Source: Megalobrama amblycephala
Taxonomy: Eukaryota > Chordata > Actinopteri > Cypriniformes > Xenocyprididae
Length of the DNA stretch: 64,000 nucleotides
Direction: 5' to 3'
Assembly: GCF_018812025.1 (NCBI RefSeq)
Contig: NC_063051.1
Coordinates: 4,074,896 to 4,138,895 of the forward strand
The translations under genes and the position numbers were made by a program. The notes beneath the pieces were generated by a model, which was not told the DNA's origin, did no database searches, and saw only the letters and a program-made list of their open reading frames with translations. Position 1 is the stretch's first letter. Each line of letters begins with the position of its first letter. This document shows positions 50,812-61,439 of this stretch, one piece after another.

Positions 50812-51270
50812 AGGTTCCCTAGAACACTATTTTACAAGATGTAATATAAGTCTAAGGTGTCCCCAGAATGTGTCTGTTAAGTTTCAGCTCAAAATACCCC
50901 ATAGATTTTTTATTATACCATGTTTTAACTGCCTATTTTGGGGTGTAATTAAAAATGCTTTAAATGCTCGAGCTCCCAGCCCCCAAGCTCACAAGATTCG
51001 CAACTCTATAATACAGTGCATAAACAATAGAATAAGTTACACAGCTAATATAACTCTCAAAATGGATCTTTACAAAGTGTTCGTGATGCAGCATATCAGA
51101 TCACATAAGTATGGTAATTATTTTTATGGATGTTTACATTTGATTCTGAATGAGTTTGATCATGCTACGTGGCTAACGGGGCTAATGCTACACTGTTGGA
51201 GAGACTCACTGTATGTCATTTCCATGTACAGAACTCTTATTATTCAAATATCCCAAGGTAAATTAAATTT
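50812..51270. repeat. Fragment of the AGG...CCCT TTAA family (related to 58022-61087)
   Basis: It starts after TTAA (50808-50811) with AGGTTCCCTAGAACAC, then ACAAGATGTAATATAAGTC and GCTCAAAATACCCCA, which match the left part of the element at 58022. The right end is not recognisable. Confidence 0.5.
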
Positions 51271-51429
51271 TAAATTCTAGGGCCGTCTGTCGTCCGCTGC
51301 AGAGTTTCTATTCCCGGCGCAATTGCAACCAAGAACATGGCCCGGGGGAGAAATTAGTTCTCTGGGAACTATCCTAATGGCTAGCTCCTATAACTAAATT
51401 CCTAGAACTATTCAGTGCGAAAGCCCCTA

Positions 51430-53120
51430 TAGTCCTATTCTACATTTTCAGTCTTTCTGAAAATCAATTACATGAAATGGCACTTACAATGGGAAATGAG
51501 TTGATTCGCCTTGTCACGTCAAATAAGGCTCTCATTCAGGAGACAACATATCATTCAGAATGAATTATCTGGCTCTGCAGTCAGTTCTACCATGACGCTT
51601 CATTGTGAGTTATAACAGACAACTGACAGAGCGTTAGTGATGTGTTGTGACACAGGGTTAAAAAAAAAACTGTGTCTTGTAGGCAAATGTGAACATGTTC
51701 CAAAATAATACTATATAGATATCAATAGCTAATCATGTAAGATAAATGCTGTGTTTTATAACGTAAAAAACATACTGACTTATAGCACAACAGCATTTTG
51801 AGTCTTTCACTTATCTTAAATGTCATTCTCCTAACCATAGAGACAAAACAGCAGCAAAATACAAATGGGATTTGTGCTAACACAGTCAGCATTAAAAGAC
51901 TGCTTTGCCGAAATACTAAAAACTCCAACACTAAAGATGAGAATCTGTTCTTTCCCATCAAAGCCACTTTTCATCAAAAAGTTTTTAAAATCATGACAGT
52001 GACAGGCTTTCTCGAGGTCACCTCCAAATAAACTGCTGCTTTCTGGAATAACAGCGAATGTCCCTGATGCATTCAGCATGGGTTTTATTCTTCTACGCAC
52101 ATAACCGTCATCGTTCACATTCATATTAGTACTGGCACATTGCCACTTTTGATACACACCTTCAGGAGAATGCAATAGTGTTTGCCAAGCACACTTTAAT
52201 ATTTAAACACATCCACTCCAGAAGTGCTTACTGCAACCTACAAGAGAGCAGCTACTGCTGTTGACATTTTTCTTGTTGACATGCTCTTATTGTTGCTATT
52301 GTTGATGATGCCGTTGTTGCTGTTGACTTTCACTTGTAGTGCGATATGAATCTCTATACAGCTCAGCTCAAATTACCTTTAAGCTCTTTTCATTAAGCAG
52401 GCATTTATCTGAAAAAACTGAAAACAGCACCAAAAAACACAAAAATGAGAAATTACTTAAAAGAAGTGAAGGAATACCAAAGGGTGTTGATGTATTAGGG
52501 TTGATGATATTAAGCAGACCTTAAATTGGGCCAGCCTTCTGCTGCACTAGGCCTTGAGTGTGTCCCCTGAGACACGAGCATCCCGCAGTGAATCCTGGGA
52601 AGCATCCCGCTACTTCGCCTGATCAAGGGCTTTCACCTCAGCAGTGTATCGGGAAAAAGTGCTGATCTAACAAGACTCAAACACACCAGTATACTTAGTT
52701 CCACTTTCAGTACATAAAAGTAATTTCAGTAGCAAGTTGCAGAAAACTAGTCAAGGTAGTCAGCAAATTTTTTTCTTCAAAAACGTATCATTTTTAAGTC
52801 AGAGTAAGACTAATTACCCCTTTGGCTAACTGCTAGTTGGTCAGCAGTTAGCCGGATCAAAATCAGATACCGGTAAGCTGAATTTTATTTTAAAATTTTA
52901 ATTTATTTATTAAAATGTTATGGTCGATGACCAATAAATGGCAGATATTAAAATTTAAATATTACAATTTATTCTATTTAGTCTAAATTATCTAAAAAGC
53001 CTAAATATTATTCAATTATCAGAGTTAATTATTAAATTATTAGAGTTTTTAAAGATTAACAGTAAATGAGTGTGGGATGAAAAGGTAAAAAATGTTCAAT
53101 CTCAGCCAATACCGATAAAT

Positions 53121-53188
<68 letters not shown>

Positions 53189-54600
53189 CAAAAACTATAT
53201 TTATATGGTACAGATATATCATGCATTCCTACTACAGATACATTTTCAGGACTTGATCATTAATAAATGCGGTTCCTGTTTTATCTATTAGTGGTAGTAA
53301 ACTTTAAACACACACAGAACAGGGAAGAGAAGTCTAGTCTTTAAGCATTAAATATTTTCAAGTGTTTCTGTGCTGCCAGATGGACAGGCTTCCACCTGTA
53401 GCTCCTGCCATTCAATAAGACTGATGTTTTTCACATGACCAGGCCACACATTCCCATCTTCCTCTTTACTGAAGCTATTTTTAACACCTCTATTACCCCC
53501 ATATACACAAACCCGTGTGCCGTGTCTTTGGGTTTCGATGGATTGTTGTCATAGCCGCAAACTGCAGAGACCAATCTATGGTGACTTAACGTTGACATGG
53601 TTACAATCTCCTCACATGTTCTCAGTATTGGTGGGAGGAGGGTTGGGGGGATGGGAAGGAATAATGACAGAAAAGAATAAGTGTGCACTCTGCCTGTTAA
53701 GACTGGTTAGTAAGATTGTTTTATATACACCTTATAGTAAACATAGTCTACTACTTTCCGATTTTTCTCCTGAAAAAAAGAACATCATCCTGAAGAACTC
53801 TTTTTATGCTGAAATGGTTCTTTGTGTTAGAGTTTATTCCTGCCTTTTTGTTTTTCAAATCTGTAACTGTCAAAGCTACCTCATTACTGATTTTCTCAGC
53901 CATCCAATTACAGACTGTCAAAACACTCTCAACAGGTAAAAGCTTTCTTCCTTAAAAAAAAAAAAAAATCAAATTGTAACTGGTTTCCTACCAATCATGT
54001 ATTTTTCTCTTTTTAGTTAACAGAACATGAAAGTGTGACCAGCTCTGTTCAGTTAAAGACACTTATCTTGTCATCTTCACTAAGTAACAGAGATATTAAA
54101 TTTATGAACCATATCGTTAGATTTTTTTTTAAATTATCACTTTTTTTTGTTAATTATTACTTTGTCATAAACATACCCAGACAAACACACACAAAAAAAA
54201 AAAAACACTTGCTGCTATTGAGGTGGGATACAGGTAATGTCAGGGACAGGTTTGGTCATATGGTTTGGTTTTAGGGTGGGTTAAGGTGTAAGAGAAGGCT
54301 CAACAGTGTACAGTAGTTATAGATGTAATTACAGAAATTATGGCTGTAATTACAAACAGGTATTTTTTAAAATATATGTACAATGTAAAAATATGTATGT
54401 ACACAATAAGTGCATTGTATCAAATGATTAATTTAAATGTTAGTACATAATTAAAGACGCCTAATATAAAGTGAGACCCATTAAAGCTATCCCATGACTT
54501 TATCGCTTTTTCGTTTTAACATTGTAAGGGCTCACATACTTGCAAATTTTGGCCTTCATAAACAATTGGAACAACTGGAAGAGACACAGTGTAACTCTAA
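51430..54600. other. No gene seen
   Basis: Holds a TTGTTG-rich patch near 52275-52325 and the CA microsatellite. Frames of 114 codons (51831-52175, minus) and 140 codons (53517-53939, plus) have no family resemblance, and AT composition explains them as chance. Confidence 0.5.
53122..53190. repeat. (CA)n microsatellite
   Basis: About 34 CA units with one CG interruption near the end. Frames through it encode only dipeptide repeats. Confidence 0.95.
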
Positions 54601-54740
54601 ACTCAATTACTCACCCTCATGTCGTTCCACACCTGTAAGACCTTCGTTCATCTTTGGAACACTCCCTTTTTCAATGCCCAGAAAGCTAATGAAAATATAT
54701 TTAAAACAGTTCATGTGACTACAGTGGTTCAACTTTAATA

Positions 54741-55126
54741 TTATAAAGCGACGAGAATACTTTTTGTGCACCAAAAATAACAAAACAGCGACTTTATTCC
54801 ACAATATCTAGTGATGGGCGCTTTCAAAACACTGCTTCATGAAGCTTTGAAGCTTTAAGAATCATTTGTTTCGAATCAGTGGTTCAGAGCGCCAAAATCA
54901 CATGATTTCATTAAACGAGGCTTCATTACGTCATAAGCGTTTTGAAACTTCAATAGTTCACGTGAATTTGCCAGTTTGATTCATGCTTCGAACCACTGAT
55001 TCAAAACAAAAGACTCGTATAGCTTCGAAGCTTCATGAGGCAGTGTTTTGAAATCGCCCATATTGTTGAATAAAGTCGCTATTTTGTTATTTTTGGCACA
55101 CAAAAAGTATTCCTGTCGCTTTATAA
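54741..55126. repeat. Foldback element with nested inner palindrome
   Basis: The outer arms TTATAAAGCGACGAGAATAC and GTATTCCTGTCGCTTTATAA are inverted repeats. An inner inverted repeat (TTTCAAAACACTGCTTCATG versus CATGAGGCAGTGTTTTGAAA) lies at about 54812-55063. The sequence just before it (54608-54660) is the left part of the AGGGATAGTTC family. It is non-coding. Confidence 0.6.
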
Positions 55127-56524
55127 TTATATTTAGCACCCAAAAACAGGGTTCTGCTATTGTCAAACTCTGATAAACCCTAATTTGGTTCTGTTTATCT
55201 CTCAACAATGTCTCAAACTTTGCTCAGATTTGCTAAGACACAGATCTGCAATCAAAAGCCAGAGATTTAATTGTGAACAAATTCTTCTAGAAACAAATAA
55301 GATATTCACATAATTTTATAGCAAAGAGTATTGTTTGTTTTTCAAATGAAACATGTTTGTAATTAAATCTCATGAGCTATGAAAGAGCAACCTTTGAGGA
55401 ATAAAAATAAAAAGCTCACTCAATTCTGATAATATTACCTTTCATCATTTCTTGCTTTGACCTGTTGCAATTAAGCAATATTAAATTATCAGTCATGCTG
55501 TATTATTGAATATCAGCCTCGTGCCTGCAGTCAAATCACAGCCATGCTGATATTCAATGCAGTTATGCACAAAATATAGATTTTTTACAACTGTTCTATA
55601 AACAATAATATTCAGACAAAACTGGCCAGCTGGTTTGAATATTTTTTTCTCTGCCACAAAAATACTTCCAAAAGAAGCCAAAGCATCAAGCCTGTCGCCA
55701 AGCAACGGACAGACAGTAAGCCCACAAATATTTCATAAACACTAATATTTAAAAGTATCTTTTTGTACTTGACATATAGGCTTGGACACCTGTGCTTGTG
55801 AGATGACTAATGTAAGTATGTGTGACTGAACAGAAAGGTCATTTAAATTAGCAGTTAATGAGATTTGGTATCAGGCCATTAAGTATGTGACAGAAACACA
55901 CGGTTTAATTCCCAGTGGACTGCATAAGATAAAAAAATCGATTTCCATGAGCAATTTTAAGCACCGAATAACTGTTTTCTCATTACATGTCTAACCTAAT
56001 TGAGGAGTGAGAAACCGAGACAGAAAGATGCAGAGAAAGATTGCATTACACTGCAAAACCAGCTTTCATAAAGGAATCAGACAGGTTCAATACAATTTAA
56101 GATCTATCGACATCTGTGATGTGCTGTCCATTACAGCATTCATCCATCACAATGGAAACAGAAGCTCAAGTTTTGTGCATTGCATTGTGGGATGTAGTAC
56201 TCCAAGTAGTATGCCAGCTACATTCAAGATGGCATATATTCTTACCATAGCTGCAGTATATATGTATAGTATGCTCAGTATGCAGATTTTTACATCAAAA
56301 TTGGATTAATGATAACCTTTGTAACTTTAACTGTAAAGATTAATCATTTTATTTTCATAATTAAGTCTATACAGTGTTATTTTACATTTGATTATTCAAT
56401 ATCTGTAGTATTTCTTACCTAAATAAATACTACTGTTAAACCTACCTGAAAAACTGTTAATGTTTTTCATTTGTATCTTTATTCTATTGTATTTAAAATA
56501 CCCCATTGTAAAAACACAATTATA
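55127..56524. other. No gene seen
   Basis: AT-rich. 56170-56290 contains GTGCATTGCATTGTGGGATG-type words suggestive of an old DNA-transposon scrap. No gene. Confidence 0.5.
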
Positions 56525-56528
56525 TTAA

Positions 56529-57308
56529 AGGGATAGTTCACCCAAAAATGAAAATTTGATGTTTATCTGCTTACCCCCAGCGCATCCAAGATGTAGGTGT
56601 CTTTGCTTCTTCAGTAGAACACAAATGATGATTTTTAACTCCAACCGCTGCCGTCTGTCAGTGGTATAATGCAAGTCAGCGGGAACTTGGACTATAAGAG
56701 TAAATAAAACACGACAGACAAATCCAAAGTAAACCCTGCAGCTCGTGACGACACATTGATGTCATTAGACACGAAACGATCGGTTTGTGCGAGAAACCAA
56801 ACAGTATTTATATCATTTTTTTACCTCTAAAACACCACTATGTCCAATGGCATTCATCACTCGATTCGTGAGGTCTGATCGTGCTCTGACAGCGGCAGTG
56901 ATGTCTCGCTCTCATTGAAGTATATGCGCGAGACATCACTGCCATTGTCAAAGCGTGATCAGACCTCACGAATCGAGTGATGAATGCCATTGGACATAGT
57001 GGTGTTTTAGAGGTAAAAAAATGATATAAATACTGTTTGGTTTCTCGCACAAACCGATCGTTTCGTGTCTAATGACATCAATGTGTCGTCACGAGCTGCA
57101 GGGTTTACTTTGGATTTGTCTGTCGTGTTTTATTTACTCTTATAGTCCAAGTTCCCGCTGACTTGCATTATACCACTGACAGACGGCAGCGGTTGGAGTT
57201 AAAAATCATCATTTGTGTTCTACTGAAGAAGCAAAGACACCTACATCTTGGATGCGCTGGGGGTAAGCAGATAAACATCAAATTTTCATTTTTGGGTGAA
57301 CTATCCCT
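56529..57308. mobile_element. 780-bp TTAA-target foldback element with near-identical arms
   Basis: TTAA at 56525-56528 and 57309-57312 flank AGGGATAGTTCACCC and its complement. The arms are about 375-380 bp each. By eye the outer 350 bp or so are identical, with differences only in the innermost 30 bp around 56870-56970, and the loop is a few bases. It is the same terminal family as 26275-26535. It is non-coding; short frames on both strands mirror each other. Confidence 0.9.
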
Positions 57309-57312
57309 TTAA

Positions 57313-58017
57313 GTGAGCCAACATTTAGGATAGATAACTGTAATTTAAAAAAAATGTCAACAAATGAAAAAATTGTGGTGGTGATGATGGTGACAAAGCA
57401 GGAGGAGGAGAGAACTCCAGACAAGAGCTGACAGGACTCTGCTTGCGATGAAGAACACACCTGCAGTCAAACCCTCCCACCTCCTCCTCCTCCTCTTCCT
57501 CCTCTTTTCTGTGCCATGATCCCTCATCATTCGCCTACTTAATGTCACAGCCACAGTGTGCATGCAATAGCTCTTTTACTTGATAAATGCATAGCTTCCA
57601 TGTGTTTGCCATGTGAGTAGCCTGTATGTATGAACTTGAGTGTGTGTGCTTATCTGCTATATGTGCCTGAGCGATGGTGCTAAAATCATCTATTGCACTG
57701 TCATTGAAGTCTAGATTGATTCCACTGTCTGCACCACTGAGTGAAATGGAGGTCTTGATCATGCATCACTGCTACAGTCAGGCTTTACTGGGTGTGATTC
57801 TGAGGTCTAGGCTCACATACATCTGAACCAGTCCTCTAAATGATCAACATTTATATCAGCTGGCAGGATGGAGGGTTATGGGTGTCAGGGAAAATTAGAT
57901 TTTTATCAGCCCCATGCAGCGTCCTTGGAAACAAGATGGGGTCCTTCAGTAGTCTTGCATCTAAGATCAACATTGTTATTGTTAACTAACACTAAAACAG
58001 TTTAATAAAATCCTTAA
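57313..58017. other. No gene seen
   Basis: Contains a purine/pyrimidine-rich patch (GGAGGAGGAG near 57402 and TCCTCCTCCTCC at about 57481-57492). No supported frame. Confidence 0.5.
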
Positions 58018-58116
58018 TTAAAGGGGACCTATTATGCCCCTTTTTACAAGATGCAAAATAAGTCTCTGATGTCCTCAGAGTGTGTATGTGAAGTTTTAGC
58101 TCAAAATACCCCACAG

Positions 58117-58921
58117 TAGAGACCTGTGTGGGACGGATTTTTCCGTGACATTCATGTTTTGTCCCACTCCCGCCCACAAAATCCTGCATAAAAGTAGCTT
58201 ATATAGATTTGTGTCCGTACATGCATGAAATATTAAGTCATGTGTCACCACAACATCCCAGCATAAACGCTTCCGATAAAATATTTATTAAAGCATCAAC
58301 ATTCACAAACCACAGTTAGTTTTAACCGAAAAGTAAGCCGCTGCATGCCTCCATGGTTTGGTATGGCAGAATGTGCGCAAAGAGCGCTCCCTTTATATTG
58401 ACTAAAAAGCTGACATCTCAGTTCATCGCAATCCCACAAAGCTCTGTTATAACACAATGAATATATGAACAATGAATCTTTCATAATGTTTACACTTCAT
58501 GTGTTATAAAAATAGGATTTGTGAGCGCGCAAATTTCAGCACTGCATAAAAACTCCAGCGTTTTAAGTGGTGAGATGATTCTAACAAACACCTGATTGTC
58601 TCCATTGCGTCTCAGAAATCAACAGATATGTCTGTGATTGGCTATATTGCTCAACACTGCAAACACAAGTTATAAATAGAATCTCGCTGCGACTATATTG
58701 TTTTTATTTTATATTAGTTATTCTTGTTGCTTTTTTGCAATATATGAATAACAATTTATTAGTTTTTAGATATTTTATGTTTAGATATTTCCATTTTGCA
58801 AGATTCCCACGAATCATTTGATTCTCCCGCAACCTGTACACAAGAAGTGTCTCACCGCGCTCATCAAATCTTGTCCAGCGCCACACTCTATTGCGTTGGG
58901 TCCCGCGAGTGCAGGTCTCTA
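58117..58921. mobile_element. hAT-type non-autonomous element with perfect 8-bp target duplication
   Basis: Ends TAGAGACCTG and CAGGTCTCTA (with one extra G before the right repeat) are inverted repeats. The direct repeat CCCCACAG flanks exactly (58109-58116 and 58922-58929). It is 805 bp, carries GTGATTGGCTATATTGCTCA-type words shared with 8338-8812, and is non-coding. Confidence 0.85.
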
Positions 58922-59514
58922 CCCCACAGATTATTTTTATAGCATGTTAAAATTGCCATTTTTTGGAGGGGAGCAAAAACGTGACATTTTTGTGTCCCTT
59001 TAAATGCAAATGAGCTGCTGGTCTCGGCCCTCTTTCAAGAAGAGGGCGGAGTTTCAAGAGCTCATGCAACAAAAAAACAGGACAATCTCACGCACTGAAA
59101 ATGTCAGAAACTGTCAGCAGAGGTGTTCAGCCTTAAATGTTCGAACCGGAGTCAGAGAATGATGCGTGGAACAGGTTTAGTTTAATTACGGTTACAACTT
59201 TTGTTGTCATCTTGCTTTTATCCACTATTAGTACATGCCTGTTATACCGGGCCCCATCTGAATGATGGCCAAATCTTTACTGATGAGTTTTATGAAGTCT
59301 GTTGTACATCACACAAAAGATGAAGCATTTGTTTTCATCACCATTAGAGCTGAATAAACCACAGTACAAGAAGTGAGCATTAAAGTCTTATCTATTAACT
59401 CTCAACATACACAGTGAATTACACGAAAATACTTGTTACAAGTTACAGTAAACAAATATATACAGACCTTATGCCTTTTTGGGGGGTGCTTAATAAACTA
59501 GCAAACATTATATA

Positions 59515-60452
59515 CAGTACAGTCCAAAAGTTTGGAACCACTAAGATTTTTAATGTTTTTAAAAGAAGTTTCGTCTGCTCACCAAGGCTACATTTATTTA
59601 ATTAAAAATACAGTAAAAAACAGTAATATTGTGAAATATTATTACAATTTAAAATAACTGTGTACTATTTAAATATATTTGACAAAGTAATTTATTCCTG
59701 TGATGCAAAGCTGAATTTTCAGCATCGTTACTCCAGTCTTCAGTGTCACATGATCCTTCAGAAATCATTCTAATATGCTGATTTGCTGCTCAATAAACAT
59801 TTATGATTATTTTCAATGTTGAAAACAGTTGTGTACTTTTTTTTTCAGGATTCCTTGATGAATAGAAAGTTCAAAAGAACAGCATTTATCTGAAATACAA
59901 AGCTTCTGTAGCATTATACACTACCGTTCAAAAGTTTGGGGTCAGTAAGAATTTTTATTTTTATTTTTTTGAAAAGAAATTAAAGAAATGAATACTTTTA
60001 TTCAGCAAGGATGCATTAAATCAATCAAAAGTGGCAGTAAAGATATTTATAATGTTACAAAAGATTAGATTTCAGATAAACACTGTTCTTTTGAACTTTC
60101 TATTCATCAAATAATCCTGAAAAAAAATATTGTACACAAATATTTTGTACAATTGTACACATTAAATGTTTCTTGAGCAGCAGATCAGCATATTAGAATG
60201 ATTTCTGAAGGATCATGTGACACTGAAGACTGGAGTAATGATGCTGAAAATTCAGCTTTGCCATCACAGGAATAAATTACTTTGTGAAATATATTCAAAT
60301 AGAAAACAGTTATTTTAAATTGTAATAATATTTCACAATATTACTGTTTTTTACTGTATTTTTAATTAAATAAATGTAGCCTTGGTGAGCAGACGAAACT
60401 TCTTTTAAAAACATTAAAAATCTTAGTGGTTCCAAACTTTTGGACTGTACTG
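59515..60452. mobile_element. Foldback mariner-like element (CAGTACAGTCC ends, TA target)
   Basis: Ends CAGTACAGTCCAAAAG and CTTTTGGACTGTACTG are flanked by TA on both sides (59513-59514 and 60453-60454). Arms of about 386 bp (59515-59900 and 60067-60452) pair almost throughout around a 165-bp centre that contains a second CACTACCGTTCAAAAGTT terminus. It is the best copy in the window of the family at 6665, 12455 and 46595. It is non-coding. Confidence 0.82.
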
Positions 60453-61144
60453 TATGTAAAACAACTCAGCCCTTTCATTACTGCCTAACCAGCATCGCTC
60501 CAGAGACTATAAGCTGGATCATGAACAGTTAGTACTGATACTGATCCATCCCAACAACTTTTTAGCAAAACCTATGTTTTGTATTGTCCTTTTGTATTCA
60601 CCCTCATTCACAAAGCAGTCTTGTGTAAAATGATTTGCACAGACATAAATGAATTTAGGTATATGGGGGTGCATTCCCTTCAAAAATAAAACAAATCAAC
60701 TGCGTCTTCAGCGTCTCTGATGTCAGGCGTACATGAAGACTGTTATGCTCACTCTTACATCCAACAACAAAACACTTGAGTTGCTTATGAGACATTCTTG
60801 TCACTACAGCTGCTCCGGCTTGGAGAAAATGGCGGACAGTGTACAACTCGCTCAGGGCGGGGTCTATGCTAATACGGCAGAGTCCGACAGCAGTCGTGGG
60901 CGGGGCCTGTACAAAGTGACGTCACTTTGCCAAGATTCTGCATATTGCTTGTTCTGAGACACTACTTATGATTTATGGGGATTAAAAAAAAGGAGTGGGT
61001 AGATTTTTATCATTACAGGGTGGTTGTGTACACACACATTTATGTTCAAACACCATGTAAAAGTGAATTTTGCATAATCTGTCCCCTTTAAAATAAAGCT
61101 GAAATAAAAATATTGTATGTAAAACTAAGTGCAAAAAGATTTAA

Positions 61145-61435
61145 GTACACATGAAATCAAAATTGACCTTATTTATTTTGTTAGCTCAAATTGCTAGTTT
61201 TGTGGTGAACAATTCATCCGTGCAAATCAATCCACACAAAAAAATTGTTTGGCTTCGTAATATTTAATCAAAATCTGAAAATGCTCCTCCCCTCTGCAAT
61301 GGTGACCCTTCTCTGATGACATCAGTTTGACGGCTTGGGTTGAAATCACGTAAACCACTCCCCTGCAACCGTTAGTCTGGAAATACGTCACAGCACTGGA
61401 GAAAAGACGTTTGCAACTTCCGGTTCACGCGGACT
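61145..61435. mobile_element. TTAA-target MITE, family A copy 3
   Basis: TTAA at 61141-61144 and 61436-61439. Ends GTACACATGAAATCAAAATT and CTTCCGGTTCACGCGGACT match copies at 786 and 16990. At 291 bp it is the shortest copy and only about 50 bp from the element ending at 61087. Confidence 0.7.
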
Positions 61436-61439
61436 TTAA

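Larger units (their letters stand above)
48468..51429. mobile_element. DNA transposon with GGGGCTTTCGCA ends, host of nested insertions
   Basis: The left end TAAGGAGCTTTCGCAT and right end AGTGCGAAAGCCCCTA form an imperfect inverted repeat. Just inside, both arms carry AGTTCCTAGAACTA-type words. It holds a dispersed repeat (48641-50450), the LTR remnant inside that, and a TTAA-family fragment (50812-51270). No transposase frame is left. The 201-codon frame at 50675-51280 runs through repeat DNA and is not a gene. Confidence 0.55.
58022..61087. mobile_element. TTAA-target element AGGGGAC, enlarged by two insertions
   Basis: Left end AGGGGACCTATTATGCCCC and right end TTTGCATAATCTGTCCCCT are inverted repeats, flanked by TTAA at 58018-58021 and 61088-61091. 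It contains a hAT element (58117-58921) and a mariner-like foldback (59515-60452), together about 1.75 kb, so the original was near 1.3 kb. No transposase frame was found. Confidence 0.75.

Noticed and set aside
50675..51280. 201-codon plus-strand frame
   Set aside because: It runs through a fragment of a TTAA-family element and has no recognisable domain; related copies do not keep the frame.
53070..53291. 73-codon frame with Thr-His repeats
   Set aside because: Translation of the CA microsatellite.
53517..53939. 140-codon plus-strand frame
   Set aside because: No recognisable family, AT-biased composition and no splice or promoter context; likely chance.
56838..57050. Short frame in the centre of the 780-bp hairpin
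   Set aside because: It spans the inverted repeat, so the sequence is mirrored; no protein similarity.
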